Shown here: piece after piece, positions 35,499-44,081 of the stretch
How the letters are laid out: each line of letters starts with the position of its first letter
Numbering within the stretch: the stretch's first letter is position 1
Assembly (NCBI RefSeq): GCF_000374845.1
Contig: NZ_KB895426.1
Coordinates: 1 to 64,000, forward strand
Reading direction: 5' to 3'
Length of the DNA stretch: 64,000 nt
DNA from: Paenibacillus terrigena DSM 21567
Lineage (GTDB): Bacteria; Bacillota; Bacilli; Paenibacillales; Paenibacillaceae
Notes under the pieces: model-generated
The model's input: only the letters and a program-made list of their open reading frames with translations
The model's database searches: none
Told to the model about the DNA's origin: nothing
Made by a program: the position numbers and the translations under genes

Positions 35499-35885
35499 AT
35501 GGAAAGTAAATCGATTGCACCAGAACTTGTACAAAGTTATGTCGGTAGTGCGCACGGTGATTTTGAGCGTGTTAAAGAGCTGCTTGAGCAAGAGCCTGGC
35601 TTATTGAATGCTTGCTGGGATTGGGGGAATGGCGATTGGGAGACGGCTTTAGGAGCTGCCGCGCATATGGGAAGAAGAGATATCGCCGTTTTTCTCATTT
35701 CGAAGGGCGCCCGCATGGATATTTTTACGGCAGCTATGCTCGGAAAAATAGACATTGTTCGAAGTCTGATTAGTGATAATCCAGAGCTGAAGAATTGCCT
35801 AGGTCCGCATGGTATACCTCTTATTAATCATGCTGAAGCGGGTGGGGCTGAAGCTGCTCAAGTCGTAGAATTTCTAAAGCAATAG
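35499..35885 (+). CDS. Small ankyrin-repeat protein
   Basis: A 128-residue protein with three to four degenerate ankyrin units: VQSYVGSAHGDFERVKELLEQEP, then ETALGAAAHMGRRDIAVFLISKGA, then FTAAMLGKIDIVRSLISDNPEL. Such proteins mediate protein contacts. AAGGGAGATTATTT precedes the ATG. No partner is indicated by the neighbours, a pgsA gene downstream and GNAT genes upstream. Confidence 0.82.
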   Translation: MESKSIAPELVQSYVGSAHGDFERVKELLEQEPGLLNACWDWGNGDWETALGAAAHMGRRDIAVFLISKGARMDIFTAAMLGKIDIVRSLISDNPELKNCLGPHGIPLINHAEAGGAEAAQVVEFLKQ

Positions 35886-35911
35886 TAAGCTCATGATCGG
35901 AGGGAACCCTC

Positions 35912-36493
35912 ATGAATTTAGCGAATAAAATCACGATTGCAAGAATCGGGCTCATTCCTTTATTTATGCTGGCGCTTCAACATTATCCGGTATGGATGGT
36001 AGAGCTAATGCCTTTTCTAAGTCAAGTGAACCTGTATGGATCAGGTTTAGCGGTGTCCATCTTCCTCCTGGCCTCAACGACCGACAAACTCGATGGATAT
36101 ATTGCGCGTAAATATAATCAGGTGACGCCTCTCGGCAAACTGTTGGATCCCTTGGCTGATAAGCTGCTCATTTCGGCTGCGTTATTAATGATGGTGGAAC
36201 AGCGTATGATTCCGGCGTGGATGGCGGTTCTCATCATTGGCAGAGAAGCAGTGATCACGGGAATTCGGGTCCTTGCTGCTGCAAGAGGCGTAGCACTGGC
36301 GGCTGATAAGCACGGCAAGCTCAAAATGGTCCTGCAAGTCGTTGCAATCGCCGCCATTCTACTCAAGAACTATCCATTTGCATGGATCACCTCTTTACCG
36401 GTTGACTTTATGTTGATGCTCTTGGCAGTTGTCCTAACCATCTATTCAGGGTATAAGTACATCGTGAATAATTATCGTACACTTCACTTATGA
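35912..36493 (+). CDS. pgsA: CDP-diacylglycerol-glycerol-3-phosphate 3-phosphatidyltransferase
   Basis: A 193-residue membrane enzyme of phosphatidylglycerol synthesis. The CDP-alcohol phosphatidyltransferase signature is complete: Asp58, Asp61-Gly62, Ala65-Arg66, Gly75, Asp79 and Asp83. About four to five hydrophobic segments surround it. Length is typical. GGAGGGAACCCTC precedes the ATG. Together with psd at 54850 it covers phospholipid synthesis, though the genes are far apart. The chromosome may hold a second pgsA. Confidence 0.9.
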   Translation: MNLANKITIARIGLIPLFMLALQHYPVWMVELMPFLSQVNLYGSGLAVSIFLLASTTDKLDGYIARKYNQVTPLGKLLDPLADKLLISAALLMMVEQRMIPAWMAVLIIGREAVITGIRVLAAARGVALAADKHGKLKMVLQVVAIAAILLKNYPFAWITSLPVDFMLMLLAVVLTIYSGYKYIVNNYRTLHL

Positions 36494-36553
36494 ATACCTC
36501 ACCCGCTCTAGAGAAATAATACCTAATATTTCCTGCGAGGAGTTAGGTGAACG

Positions 36554-37228
36554 ATGATAGTTAAACAAAAGGTTCTAATAGCATCCATAGCTGGGCTATT
36601 GGTGTTGTCCGGTTCAATATACGCAGCGGTAACGAGTTCGCGAATTTTCATCAATGGCGCAGAATTTGCGAGCAGTGTGTTTAACCTGAAAATGGAGAAC
36701 GGGACGGCGATGGTATCCTTGAAGTCGATCGTCGAAGAACTTCGTGGGAAGGTAGCTTACAAAGACAATGCCTTCTACGTCACGATGCCTGAAGCATCGG
36801 AGATGCAAATGCAGATCAATAGTCTCGAAAATGGACTGCAAGCTTACTCGCCAGAGGAAGCGGTTCAGACCTGGATTCGGGGCGTGCAGCGGAGAAGTGG
36901 TGGAATGCAATATGCGGTGTTGTCACCGAAGCTTCGTGAGCAGACGAAGAAGGAATTTATGGAGAGCTTCTGGGTGACAGGCGGTTCCAGCCCGCATATG
37001 GGCAAGGTGGATGCACTCCAGACGAAGACGATTTCGCCAGATCAAGTACAAATCTCTTTTCATTATCCGCTCGTTGCACAGGACAAGGTGATCGGCACAG
37101 GAAGTGCTGTCTTAACGGTTGACAAAATTAAGCGAGAGTCCTTCGATTATTGGGGAATCTCACGAATTGCCTTGAAGGATCCCGGAGATACAGGTGTGAT
37201 GATTGGCGCAACCAAGCTAACTTATTAA
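36554..37228 (+). CDS. Secreted stalk-domain protein
   Basis: A 224-residue protein with a signal-like N-terminus (hydrophobic residues ~6-25) and one copper-amine-oxidase-like stalk half-domain (MVSLKSIVEELRGKVAYKDNAFYVTMP, ~49-75). After a short coil (~75-85) a C-terminal beta-rich domain resembles the NTF2-like part found in several Bacillus surface proteins. Function is unknown. AGGAGTTAGGTGAACG precedes the ATG. Confidence 0.72.
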   Translation: MIVKQKVLIASIAGLLVLSGSIYAAVTSSRIFINGAEFASSVFNLKMENGTAMVSLKSIVEELRGKVAYKDNAFYVTMPEASEMQMQINSLENGLQAYSPEEAVQTWIRGVQRRSGGMQYAVLSPKLREQTKKEFMESFWVTGGSSPHMGKVDALQTKTISPDQVQISFHYPLVAQDKVIGTGSAVLTVDKIKRESFDYWGISRIALKDPGDTGVMIGATKLTY

Positions 37229-37245
37229 TCAATTGAGGTGATGGG

Positions 37246-37743
37246 TTGGAACTGAAGTTAAGTCGAGCGAAGGTATCGGAAGCGGAAGTTATATTCAACC
37301 TTCAACGCGAAGCATTTCTGCCTTTACTGGAAAAGTACAAGGACTACGATACGAATCCTGCGAATGAATCCATAGAAAAGGTCGTCACTCGTATTATGAA
37401 TCCGAGACGTGCCTACTATATGATTCGTTATAACGAAGTATCTGTTGGTGCTATTGGTGTTCGATGGGATGAGACAGAATCACATTATTGGATTAGCCCG
37501 ATATTCGTCATTTCTGCCTATCAAGGACTAGGCATCGCACAACAAACCATCAATACAGTTGAGAGCATGTACCCAATGGCTGAGACATGGGAATTAGCCA
37601 CGATCTTAGAAGAGACTAGGAATTGTTATCTCTATGAGAAAATGGGGTACTGCACAACTGGTGCTACGAAGGGACTAAATGAATTTGCAACACTGGTTTT
37701 TTATTATAAGAAAATGCAGTCTTCAAAGGCTGCCAGCTGTTGA
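37246..37743 (+). CDS. GNAT-family N-acetyltransferase
   Basis: A 165-residue acetyltransferase from a TTG start with GAGGTG six bases upstream. The acetyl-CoA-binding region is SAYQGLGIAQQTI (~88-100) and the C-terminal part ends YEKMGYCTTG, the typical tyrosine region. Similar to the GNATs of unknown substrate elsewhere in this segment. A terminator follows the stop. Confidence 0.85.
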   Translation: MELKLSRAKVSEAEVIFNLQREAFLPLLEKYKDYDTNPANESIEKVVTRIMNPRRAYYMIRYNEVSVGAIGVRWDETESHYWISPIFVISAYQGLGIAQQTINTVESMYPMAETWELATILEETRNCYLYEKMGYCTTGATKGLNEFATLVFYYKKMQSSKAASC

Positions 37744-37771
37744 GAAACCCTGAGAATAGGGTTTCTTTTTT
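37744..37771 (+). terminator. Terminator of the GNAT gene
   Basis: GAAACCCT pairs with AGGGTTTC followed by TTTTTT. Confidence 0.9.
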
Positions 37772-37902
37772 GGTTTAGGAACTTTTTCCCTCAATTGCAT
37801 CGCAATATAGGAATGATTCACCGAAGTTTAAAATGCATTCGAGTTCCATAGTACGGGACCTATAATACTAATCCAATCAGTGTTGAAATATGGATAGACC
37901 AG

Positions 37903-38270
37903 GAAATAACTGCAAAAAAGCAGTTAACCGGCCCGTTCAAGCGCGTCCCGCCTGAAATAACTGCAAAAAAGCAGTTAATCGGCCCGTTCAAGCGCGTCCC
38001 GTCTGAAATAACTGCAAAAAAGCAGTTAACCGGCCAGTTCTAGCGCGTCCTGTCCGAAATAACTGCAAAAAAGCAGTTAACCGGCCCGTTCAAGCGCTTA
38101 TCGCCTGAAATAACTGCAAAAAAGCAGTTAATCGGCCCGTTCAAGCGCGTCCCGCCTGAAATAACTGCAAAAAAGCAGTTAATCGGCCTGTTCAATCGCG
38201 TCCCGCCTGAAATAACTGCAAAAAAGCAGTTAATCGGCCCGTTCAAGCGCGTCCCGCCTGAAATAACTGG
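37903..38270. repeat. Tandem 51-bp repeat array, seven full copies and one partial
   Basis: Each unit begins GAAATAACTGC-AAAAAA-GCAGTTAA and ends in a ~27-base GC-rich tail like CGGCCCGTTCAAGCGCGTCC. Units start exactly every 51 bp from 37903 to 38260; copies differ by 0-5 bases and the eighth breaks off after GAAATAACTGG. A minus-strand frame through it is just the repeat in translation. The array stops 33 bases before the tagA-like start, so it may be in its leader. Confidence 0.95.
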
Positions 38271-38303
38271 TAAGACAAACAACCATGAAAGTAGGGTTTC
38301 TCC

Positions 38304-39044
38304 ATGAAAGATACAGCACAGATCATGGGAATTCAGTTCCCTAAACGAACACTAGACGAATCCGTTAATATTCTCCGCCAAGTTGTCGAAGAGCCACAAC
38401 CTGAGTTGTTCCATGTGGTGACGGTAAATCCAGAGATCACAATGGCTTGTCAGAAAAATACCGAACTGCGTTCCATTGTCGAGGAAGCGGGCATGATCAC
38501 CGCGGATGGGATCGGCATTGTCATGGTCTCCCGTATTAAAGGCAGCCATCTTCCAGAGCGTGTTACGGGATACGATATGCTGCTGAAGCTGCTTGAAGTA
38601 GGGAATGAGAAGAACTGGTCCTTTTATTTGCTCGGGGCAGATCCTGTAACCAATCCCAAAGCATGTGAGGTTATTCGAGCTACCTACCCGAATCTTGAGA
38701 TTTGTGGGAATCAACACGGATTCTTTAAGCCAGAAGAAGAGGGAAGAATCATTGAAGAGATAAGCGCGGCCAAGCCGGATTTTCTGATCGTTGCGCTGGG
38801 AGCGCCTTACGCGGAACGGTGGATTCATCAACATAGAACCAAGTTGAATGCGAAAGTCGCAATTGGGGTTGGCGGAAGCCTTGATGTCATTGCTGGAAAA
38901 GTGAAGCAGACTCCTGAAGTATGGAAGCGTTGGAATGTGGAGTGGTTGTATCGACTCATTCAACAGCCTCATCGTTGGCGTAGACAGTTGATTTTGCCGC
39001 AGTTTGCGATTCGAGCCATTTTGTACCGCGAGGGACGACGTTAG
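38304..39044 (+). CDS. WecG/TagA/CpsF-family glycosyltransferase
   Basis: A 246-residue enzyme of the GT26 family; TagA members add N-acetylmannosamine to undecaprenyl-linked GlcNAc in teichoic acid or surface polymer synthesis. The signatures are TVNPEITMACQ (~40), the catalytic-Asp segment ITADGIGIV (~65-73), RVTGYDMLLKLL (~86) and LIVALGAPYAERWI (~153). AGTAGGG lies seven bases ahead of the ATG. Neighbours are not cell-wall genes, so the acceptor is unknown. Confidence 0.92.
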   Translation: MKDTAQIMGIQFPKRTLDESVNILRQVVEEPQPELFHVVTVNPEITMACQKNTELRSIVEEAGMITADGIGIVMVSRIKGSHLPERVTGYDMLLKLLEVGNEKNWSFYLLGADPVTNPKACEVIRATYPNLEICGNQHGFFKPEEEGRIIEEISAAKPDFLIVALGAPYAERWIHQHRTKLNAKVAIGVGGSLDVIAGKVKQTPEVWKRWNVEWLYRLIQQPHRWRRQLILPQFAIRAILYREGRR

Positions 39045-39103
39045 TATAAGTCCGATGCGAGGGGTTCAAACATTAGATCTCGTAAAAAGTTGGGGGTGAT
39101 TAC

Positions 39104-39748
39104 TTGGCATCACTTCACCGCATACAGTGGATTGATACATGCATTCGAAGGGGAAATTATCCGAATGTTGACGCGATCAGGGAACAATTCGAAATTTCAA
39201 GAAGACAAGCGATGCGGGATCTCGAGTATATGCGAGATTCACTCGGAGCGCCAATTGCCTATTGTTCTCGTCGTAGAGGATATTATTATGAGGATGAATC
39301 ATTTGTAATTCCAGGCCCACAAATTACTGAGAGCGAACAAGAAATGCTATCTTCTTTAGCAGCCCATTACGAGGTTCTAGCTCAGCATAATCGTCGCACA
39401 ACGGGAACGTTCACGGAACTAGCAGCGCTATTATCACGTCTCTCGGGCAGACCGCTAAACCTATCGATGAAGATTCATCAGATTCAACGAGATGGCATCA
39501 TACCATTTCAAGCTGTGGCAAGACTAGAATCTCGGGATAAATCACTGAACAGCATTCCGACCTCGTTACAGCCATATTACCGAGGTCGGAATGAAGAACA
39601 GGTCATAATATTTGAATTCTATGATTCCTATGAATTTATCCCTGCGCTATTAGCCTCGGGATTGACATTCGTCATTACGCATCCCAAATGGTTACGGCAT
39701 AAACTCATGCAATATCTCGATCGGATGCACCAGTTACATCGCGGATGA
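39104..39748 (+). CDS. WYL-type HTH regulator (short)
   Basis: A 214-residue regulator from TTG with GGGGGTGA upstream. The N-terminal winged helix is IDTCIRRGNYPNVDAIREQFEISRRQAMRDLEYM. The remaining ~150 residues match the middle part of WYL-type regulators but lack a clear WYL triplet. Its last 15 bases overlap those of the convergent MFS gene. Target unknown. Confidence 0.78.
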   Translation: MASLHRIQWIDTCIRRGNYPNVDAIREQFEISRRQAMRDLEYMRDSLGAPIAYCSRRRGYYYEDESFVIPGPQITESEQEMLSSLAAHYEVLAQHNRRTTGTFTELAALLSRLSGRPLNLSMKIHQIQRDGIIPFQAVARLESRDKSLNSIPTSLQPYYRGRNEEQVIIFEFYDSYEFIPALLASGLTFVITHPKWLRHKLMQYLDRMHQLHRG

Positions 39749-41056
39749 TTTCGGCGCCGCAGATTTCCGCCGCGTCCAGATCACAACCGGGATCAGTAAC
39801 AGGGAGAGAAACCCTCCTGCGTAAGATAATACGGCATAACTGCTTGACGCCACGACCATACCGGAGAGGGCTCCGCCCGCTGCTCCCGCTAATGCCGTAA
39901 GTACATCCAGCGTTCCTTGCGTTTTGGCACGTGTCGATGCTGTGGTCGCATCTACGATCAGCGCCGTACCGCTAATAAATCCTAAATTCCACCCTAGCCC
40001 CAATAGTGCAAGGGCCGTAATCAAGAGAACGAGGGAATCCCCTGGCGCGATAGCAGCGAGTAACCCTGCAGCGAGCAGTATGACTCCAGATGTGTAAGCC
40101 ATGAAAGTCCGTCCCAATTTATCTACGAGGATACCTGTAACAAGAGAAGGAAAATACATGGCACCGACGTGGATTCCAATAACGAGTCCCACTTCACTCA
40201 GTCCGTGTCCATGGTGCTTCATATGAATTGGCGTCATCGTCATGATGGCAACCATTACAAGTTGGGTTAAGACCATAACGGTTGTTCCCACAATGACCCC
40301 ACGATTGTTGACGATAGAAGATTGATCTGTAGATGGATTCGCCTCAGCAGATTTCTTCGGTTGCTGTCCATCCCAGCTCTTTGCGATCAACAGTGGATCT
40401 GGTCTGAGAAATGCCAGTAATACGAGTCCGGCAAGGATAAATGCTGCGGCCCCTAGCATAAATGGGCCTGCTAATGCAGGAACTCCCACAGAGAGGGCGA
40501 ACCGACCCATCGGCTCGACTAAATTCGGACCTGCTACGGCGCCAAAGGTTGTCGAGACCATGGCGATACTAATGGCTGTTGCTCGTTGGGTAGGCCCCGC
40601 TAGATCCGTCCCTGCATAACGAGCTTGGAGATTGGTTGCGGTTCCCGCTCCGTATACACACAGCGAGGCGAACAATAAGATGATATTACTCATGATTGCA
40701 GCCATGACAACGCCAATCGCGCCTATTCCACCCACTAGAAATCCTAGGCCGAGCCCGAGCCGCCGCCCCGAACGCTGGGAGAATCGACCGATGAGAAAAG
40801 CGGATAAGGCAGAACCTAATGTGAGCAGGGCAGCAGGAATTCCGGCATAGCTATCTGTCCCGAGCATCTCTTGGGCTAATAGCGCCCCAACCGTTACCCC
40901 CGCAGCGAGACCTGCACCGCCAAAAATCTGAGAAATAACGACAATGAGCAGTGTTCTTTTATACAGCCTCTGCTGCTCGACAGGGGAATGTATGTAGCTA
41001 CCCGCTTTTTTTCTATTATTCTGGATAGCGGATGAATGTTCGTGTTTAAGCTCCAT
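39734..41056 (-). CDS. MFS transporter
   Basis: A 440-residue membrane protein with ~12 helices and an A-motif variant IGRFSQRSGRRLGLG (~89-103) between helices 2 and 3. A charged central loop (~222-250, KSAEANPSTDQSS) divides the halves. An N-terminal charged stretch of 30 residues precedes helix 1. The start has GGAGGTGATTTTAA. Resembles drug/metabolite exporters of the YfkF-like group; substrate unknown. Confidence 0.88.
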   Translation of the reverse strand: MELKHEHSSAIQNNRKKAGSYIHSPVEQQRLYKRTLLIVVISQIFGGAGLAAGVTVGALLAQEMLGTDSYAGIPAALLTLGSALSAFLIGRFSQRSGRRLGLGLGFLVGGIGAIGVVMAAIMSNIILLFASLCVYGAGTATNLQARYAGTDLAGPTQRATAISIAMVSTTFGAVAGPNLVEPMGRFALSVGVPALAGPFMLGAAAFILAGLVLLAFLRPDPLLIAKSWDGQQPKKSAEANPSTDQSSIVNNRGVIVGTTVMVLTQLVMVAIMTMTPIHMKHHGHGLSEVGLVIGIHVGAMYFPSLVTGILVDKLGRTFMAYTSGVILLAAGLLAAIAPGDSLVLLITALALLGLGWNLGFISGTALIVDATTASTRAKTQGTLDVLTALAGAAGGALSGMVVASSSYAVLSYAGGFLSLLLIPVVIWTRRKSAAPKSSAM

Positions 41057-41191
41057 TTAAAATCACCTCCATTTAACAATACCACATGACAATATATGGC
41101 ACACCCCTATGATATATTTGAGGTAGTTCAAAAATTCAAGAACACGAATTTACGAATCATAACGCTAACAGCGAAGATGGAGGTTTTTTTG

Positions 41192-42196
41192 ATGACTCAA
41201 GCATCTTTTCAAGCTGGAACAACGACAGCAAGATTAAGTCCATGTTGGACGACCTATCTCGGTGCAGTACATGGTGTATTATCTGCAGCGCAAATGACGG
41301 ATCTCTCTTTTAGCGAGATGGCGGGGATGACAGGAATGGCTTTTCAATTGATCGTACATAAGCACTGCGATGTGGCATCGGTTACCGTCTACGATTGGGT
41401 AGGGCGCCATCGTAATGCGTTGGATCGGATTGGCGTGTTGTCGGAGGTCTATCATTATGAGCCGGGAGCACGAACCTATGAAGCAGCCCGTATACGCGCT
41501 GTTGAACATATTAAAGCTTCGATCGATCGCGGAATCGGTGTTATAGCTTGGGCTATCGATACGGGAGAGTTCGGGGTGATCTACGGGTACGATGATGAAG
41601 ATGGCGTATTCCTCGTAGATGGTGTGGATAAATTCAACCGGACACTTGGCAGTGATCCGATGATGTATGCGAATATTGCGAAGAAGTTCTCACCCGCTCC
41701 GTTTCTTCATTATCAAATTCCAGTTGAGCGTGTGCCTTATGACTGCGAGCAAGTGTATCGAGACTCGTTACATTATTATGTGAACGAAATGGAGAAAGAG
41801 GAGCATATTGCACCGGATTTCCAATGTGGATTCAAGGCATATGATAACTGGATTCAATCGCTAAGAGAGGCATCCTATCAGGATTTCGGACTGCGATATT
41901 TGGTATCGGTCTATGCGGAATCGAAAATGTGTGCTGCGGAGTATGTTCGCAAGTTATCGGAGACGTGGACGGGAATATCCGGGTTAGCTGATATTGCAGC
42001 GAAATTCGAAGAAATATGGGAGATCTATCGGGTGATGTCGGAAGAGGTGCTCATGCAGGACTGGAATGGGAATCAACATCTTGGCAAGCCCGTATCGAAG
42101 ACGCAGGTACAGCAAATGATACCGCTTCTGGAGCAGGCTAGGGCATTAGAGGTAGAAACGGTCGGTCTGGTTAGACAAGCATTATCGATAAGCTGA
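41192..42196 (+). CDS. Protein of unknown function, C39/BtrH-like
   Basis: A 334-residue soluble protein. ATG at 41192 follows GGAGG; longer frames start inside the upstream gap. The first ~170 residues (PCWTTYLGAVHGVL, then the beta-rich IGVIAWAIDTGEFGVIYGYDDEDGVFLVD) resemble papain-like BtrH/C39-type domains, with Cys17 and possibly a late His as candidate catalytic residues. The C-terminal half is helical. I did not recognise an exact family. Confidence 0.55.
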   Translation: MTQASFQAGTTTARLSPCWTTYLGAVHGVLSAAQMTDLSFSEMAGMTGMAFQLIVHKHCDVASVTVYDWVGRHRNALDRIGVLSEVYHYEPGARTYEAARIRAVEHIKASIDRGIGVIAWAIDTGEFGVIYGYDDEDGVFLVDGVDKFNRTLGSDPMMYANIAKKFSPAPFLHYQIPVERVPYDCEQVYRDSLHYYVNEMEKEEHIAPDFQCGFKAYDNWIQSLREASYQDFGLRYLVSVYAESKMCAAEYVRKLSETWTGISGLADIAAKFEEIWEIYRVMSEEVLMQDWNGNQHLGKPVSKTQVQQMIPLLEQARALEVETVGLVRQALSIS

Positions 42197-42257
42197 GGAG
42201 AAGATCACACCTCGATGGCGGATCTTCTCCACCAATCTTCAATCAGCCGGTAGTCTT

Positions 42258-42743
42258 CTAATACAAAATGAACATATTAATGTCATGACCCAACACTTTC
42301 AAATAATTGAACAACTGGGCGCGGTGATGGAACACGTGGGTAACGACTTCAATAAGCCATTTGACTTGGACGGAACCTTCTTCCGCATAGAAGGCCTTGG
42401 TAGATTTATTCAGAAAATCTTCTTTATTCAGGGAAACCATATAGTCCTTCAGTGATTCGTAGCTCTGTTGCATGCTATCACATAACTGCTGTGGATCCGT
42501 TACGTCCTGAATACTGCCTTCGATGTGCGCGAATTCGGAGCCATCCTGTTCCTGGATAATAGCGAGGTCGGTTGCAGGGATCATGACGAGATGGTGTGTC
42601 AACTCGCGTAAGGAGCGCATGTTCTCCTGTGGACGATAATCCCACTGTTCGGGTGTAATGAGACTAACCAATCGTTGTGTGCTGATCACGCCATGTTCTA
42701 ATTCATGTAACAAGTGGTCACGAATGATGGATACGTTACTCAT
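42258..42743 (-). CDS. DinB-family protein
   Basis: A 161-residue four-helix-bundle protein of the DinB/YfiT type. Metal ligands are the His pair in LTHHLV (~60) and the His residues of VTHVFHHRAQ (~136-145). The start at 42743 follows GAGGAGG; a longer frame has no such site. DinB proteins act as metal-dependent thiol transferases or damage-response factors; the substrate is unknown. Confidence 0.87.
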   Translation of the reverse strand: MSNVSIIRDHLLHELEHGVISTQRLVSLITPEQWDYRPQENMRSLRELTHHLVMIPATDLAIIQEQDGSEFAHIEGSIQDVTDPQQLCDSMQQSYESLKDYMVSLNKEDFLNKSTKAFYAEEGSVQVKWLIEVVTHVFHHRAQLFNYLKVLGHDINMFILY

Positions 42744-42856
42744 TATAGAATTCCTCCTCAGTAAATGGGTTGCTGTTTCATAGATGCAATTTATTAGATT
42801 CATCGTAACGAATACGATAGGGTTTAGCAAATTTTACATAAATCCGCGGTTGAGAG

Positions 42857-44032
42857 GTGTCCACTATACTAGAGATCATTAAAGGACCATACTTGCAATC
42901 TCCCAAAGTAGACGGCATGACGATCATGTGGGAGACTTCCATGCCTGCTTCGTCGTGCGTTGATGTATTGCTAGCTGAACGCATCCATAGCGGGCATCAG
43001 GGCAATTACCGCAAGCCAGATCAAGTATTGAGCACGATTCAGCATGAAGATTTTACGACGATTCATCGCGTCACTGTGGAGGGGTTGGCACCGGAACAGC
43101 TGTATTTCTACCGCATTTCATCCAGAGATACAGATAGCGAAGTGATGTCAGACACCTTTCCATTGAAGACAGCCGTTCCACCCGGAGGAGCATTCTCCTT
43201 CGCGGTCACCAGCGAGACGGGAGGATATAGCGGATTCGATACGACCGGAGGATCGATTAACCGACGCATCTTCCAACAAATGCAGCGCTATCGTCCTGAT
43301 CTGGCTTTGTTTATCGGGGATATCGTAAATGATGGGCGGGAATATGAAGATTGGGAAACGTATTTTTTTGGCCCGGGCCGAGACTTCCTTACGAATACTC
43401 CCTTTTATAGCTGCCTTGGCAATCATGAGTGCAACGGTGAGTGGTACGATAAGCTTCTCGATTTTCCAGCCCCTCGGAACTACTATTCGTTCGATTATGG
43501 CGATGTTCATTTTACCTGTCTGGACAGCACCGACTTTATTCCCGATGATACCTACCCGTACGCAAATGGAGGCATTGCACCGGGCAATGCACAGTTTGAT
43601 TTTCTGGTTCAAGATCTGGCTTCTTCGACGGCGAAGTGGAAGATTGTCTTCTTTCACTATCCACCGTATGTGTCTGGCGGTTATCAAGTTGAGGATCTGC
43701 GGCAGCTAAGTCCTCTTTTCGAGGCAAATGAGGTAGATCTCGTAATCACTTCCCATACGATTGTCTACGAACGGAGTCATCCCCTATACCAAGGACAGAT
43801 CGATGAGGCGCGAGGCATTACCTATATCGTGGCGGGCGGTGCAGGAGCAATGCCATCTTGGCTGCTCCCGAAGCGGGAATGGCATACGTCCCAATCGGTA
43901 GCGGTGCCGCATTTCGTGCAGGTAGTTGTCACACCATCGAGATTAGAGCTTCGAGCGATCGATGATGAGGGGCGGCTGTTCGATCAATTTATTCTCAAAA
44001 AAGATCAAGCGAGTCAGAGAACATATTTCTAA
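42857..44032 (+). CDS. Metallophosphoesterase with purple-acid-phosphatase N-terminal domain
   Basis: A 391-residue protein. Residues ~5-100 form a fibronectin-like purple acid phosphatase N-domain (IIKGPYLQSPKVDGMTIMWET), followed by the calcineurin-like catalytic domain with FIGDIVNDG, CLGNHECNG, FFHYPPY and ITSHTIVYERSHP. There is no signal peptide. The start is uncertain: GTG at 42857 lies within the GAGAGGTG box, while an ATA at 42866 would be spaced six bases from that box. Confidence 0.88.
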   Translation: MSTILEIIKGPYLQSPKVDGMTIMWETSMPASSCVDVLLAERIHSGHQGNYRKPDQVLSTIQHEDFTTIHRVTVEGLAPEQLYFYRISSRDTDSEVMSDTFPLKTAVPPGGAFSFAVTSETGGYSGFDTTGGSINRRIFQQMQRYRPDLALFIGDIVNDGREYEDWETYFFGPGRDFLTNTPFYSCLGNHECNGEWYDKLLDFPAPRNYYSFDYGDVHFTCLDSTDFIPDDTYPYANGGIAPGNAQFDFLVQDLASSTAKWKIVFFHYPPYVSGGYQVEDLRQLSPLFEANEVDLVITSHTIVYERSHPLYQGQIDEARGITYIVAGGAGAMPSWLLPKREWHTSQSVAVPHFVQVVVTPSRLELRAIDDEGRLFDQFILKKDQASQRTYF

Positions 44033-44040
44033 CGCAGCCA

Positions 44041-44067
44041 AAAGAGCGCCCCATCGGAGCGCTCTTC
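44041..44067. terminator. Convergent terminator
   Basis: AGAGCGC pairs with GCGCTCT between the metallophosphoesterase gene and the convergent efflux gene; usable from both sides. Confidence 0.7.
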
Positions 44068-44081
44068 GTCATTTTACTAAA

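Noticed and set aside
38040-38282. Minus-strand 80-residue frame with repeated ISGGTRLNGPINCFFAV
   Set aside because: It is simply the 51-bp tandem repeat read in translation; no ribosome binding site or family resemblance.
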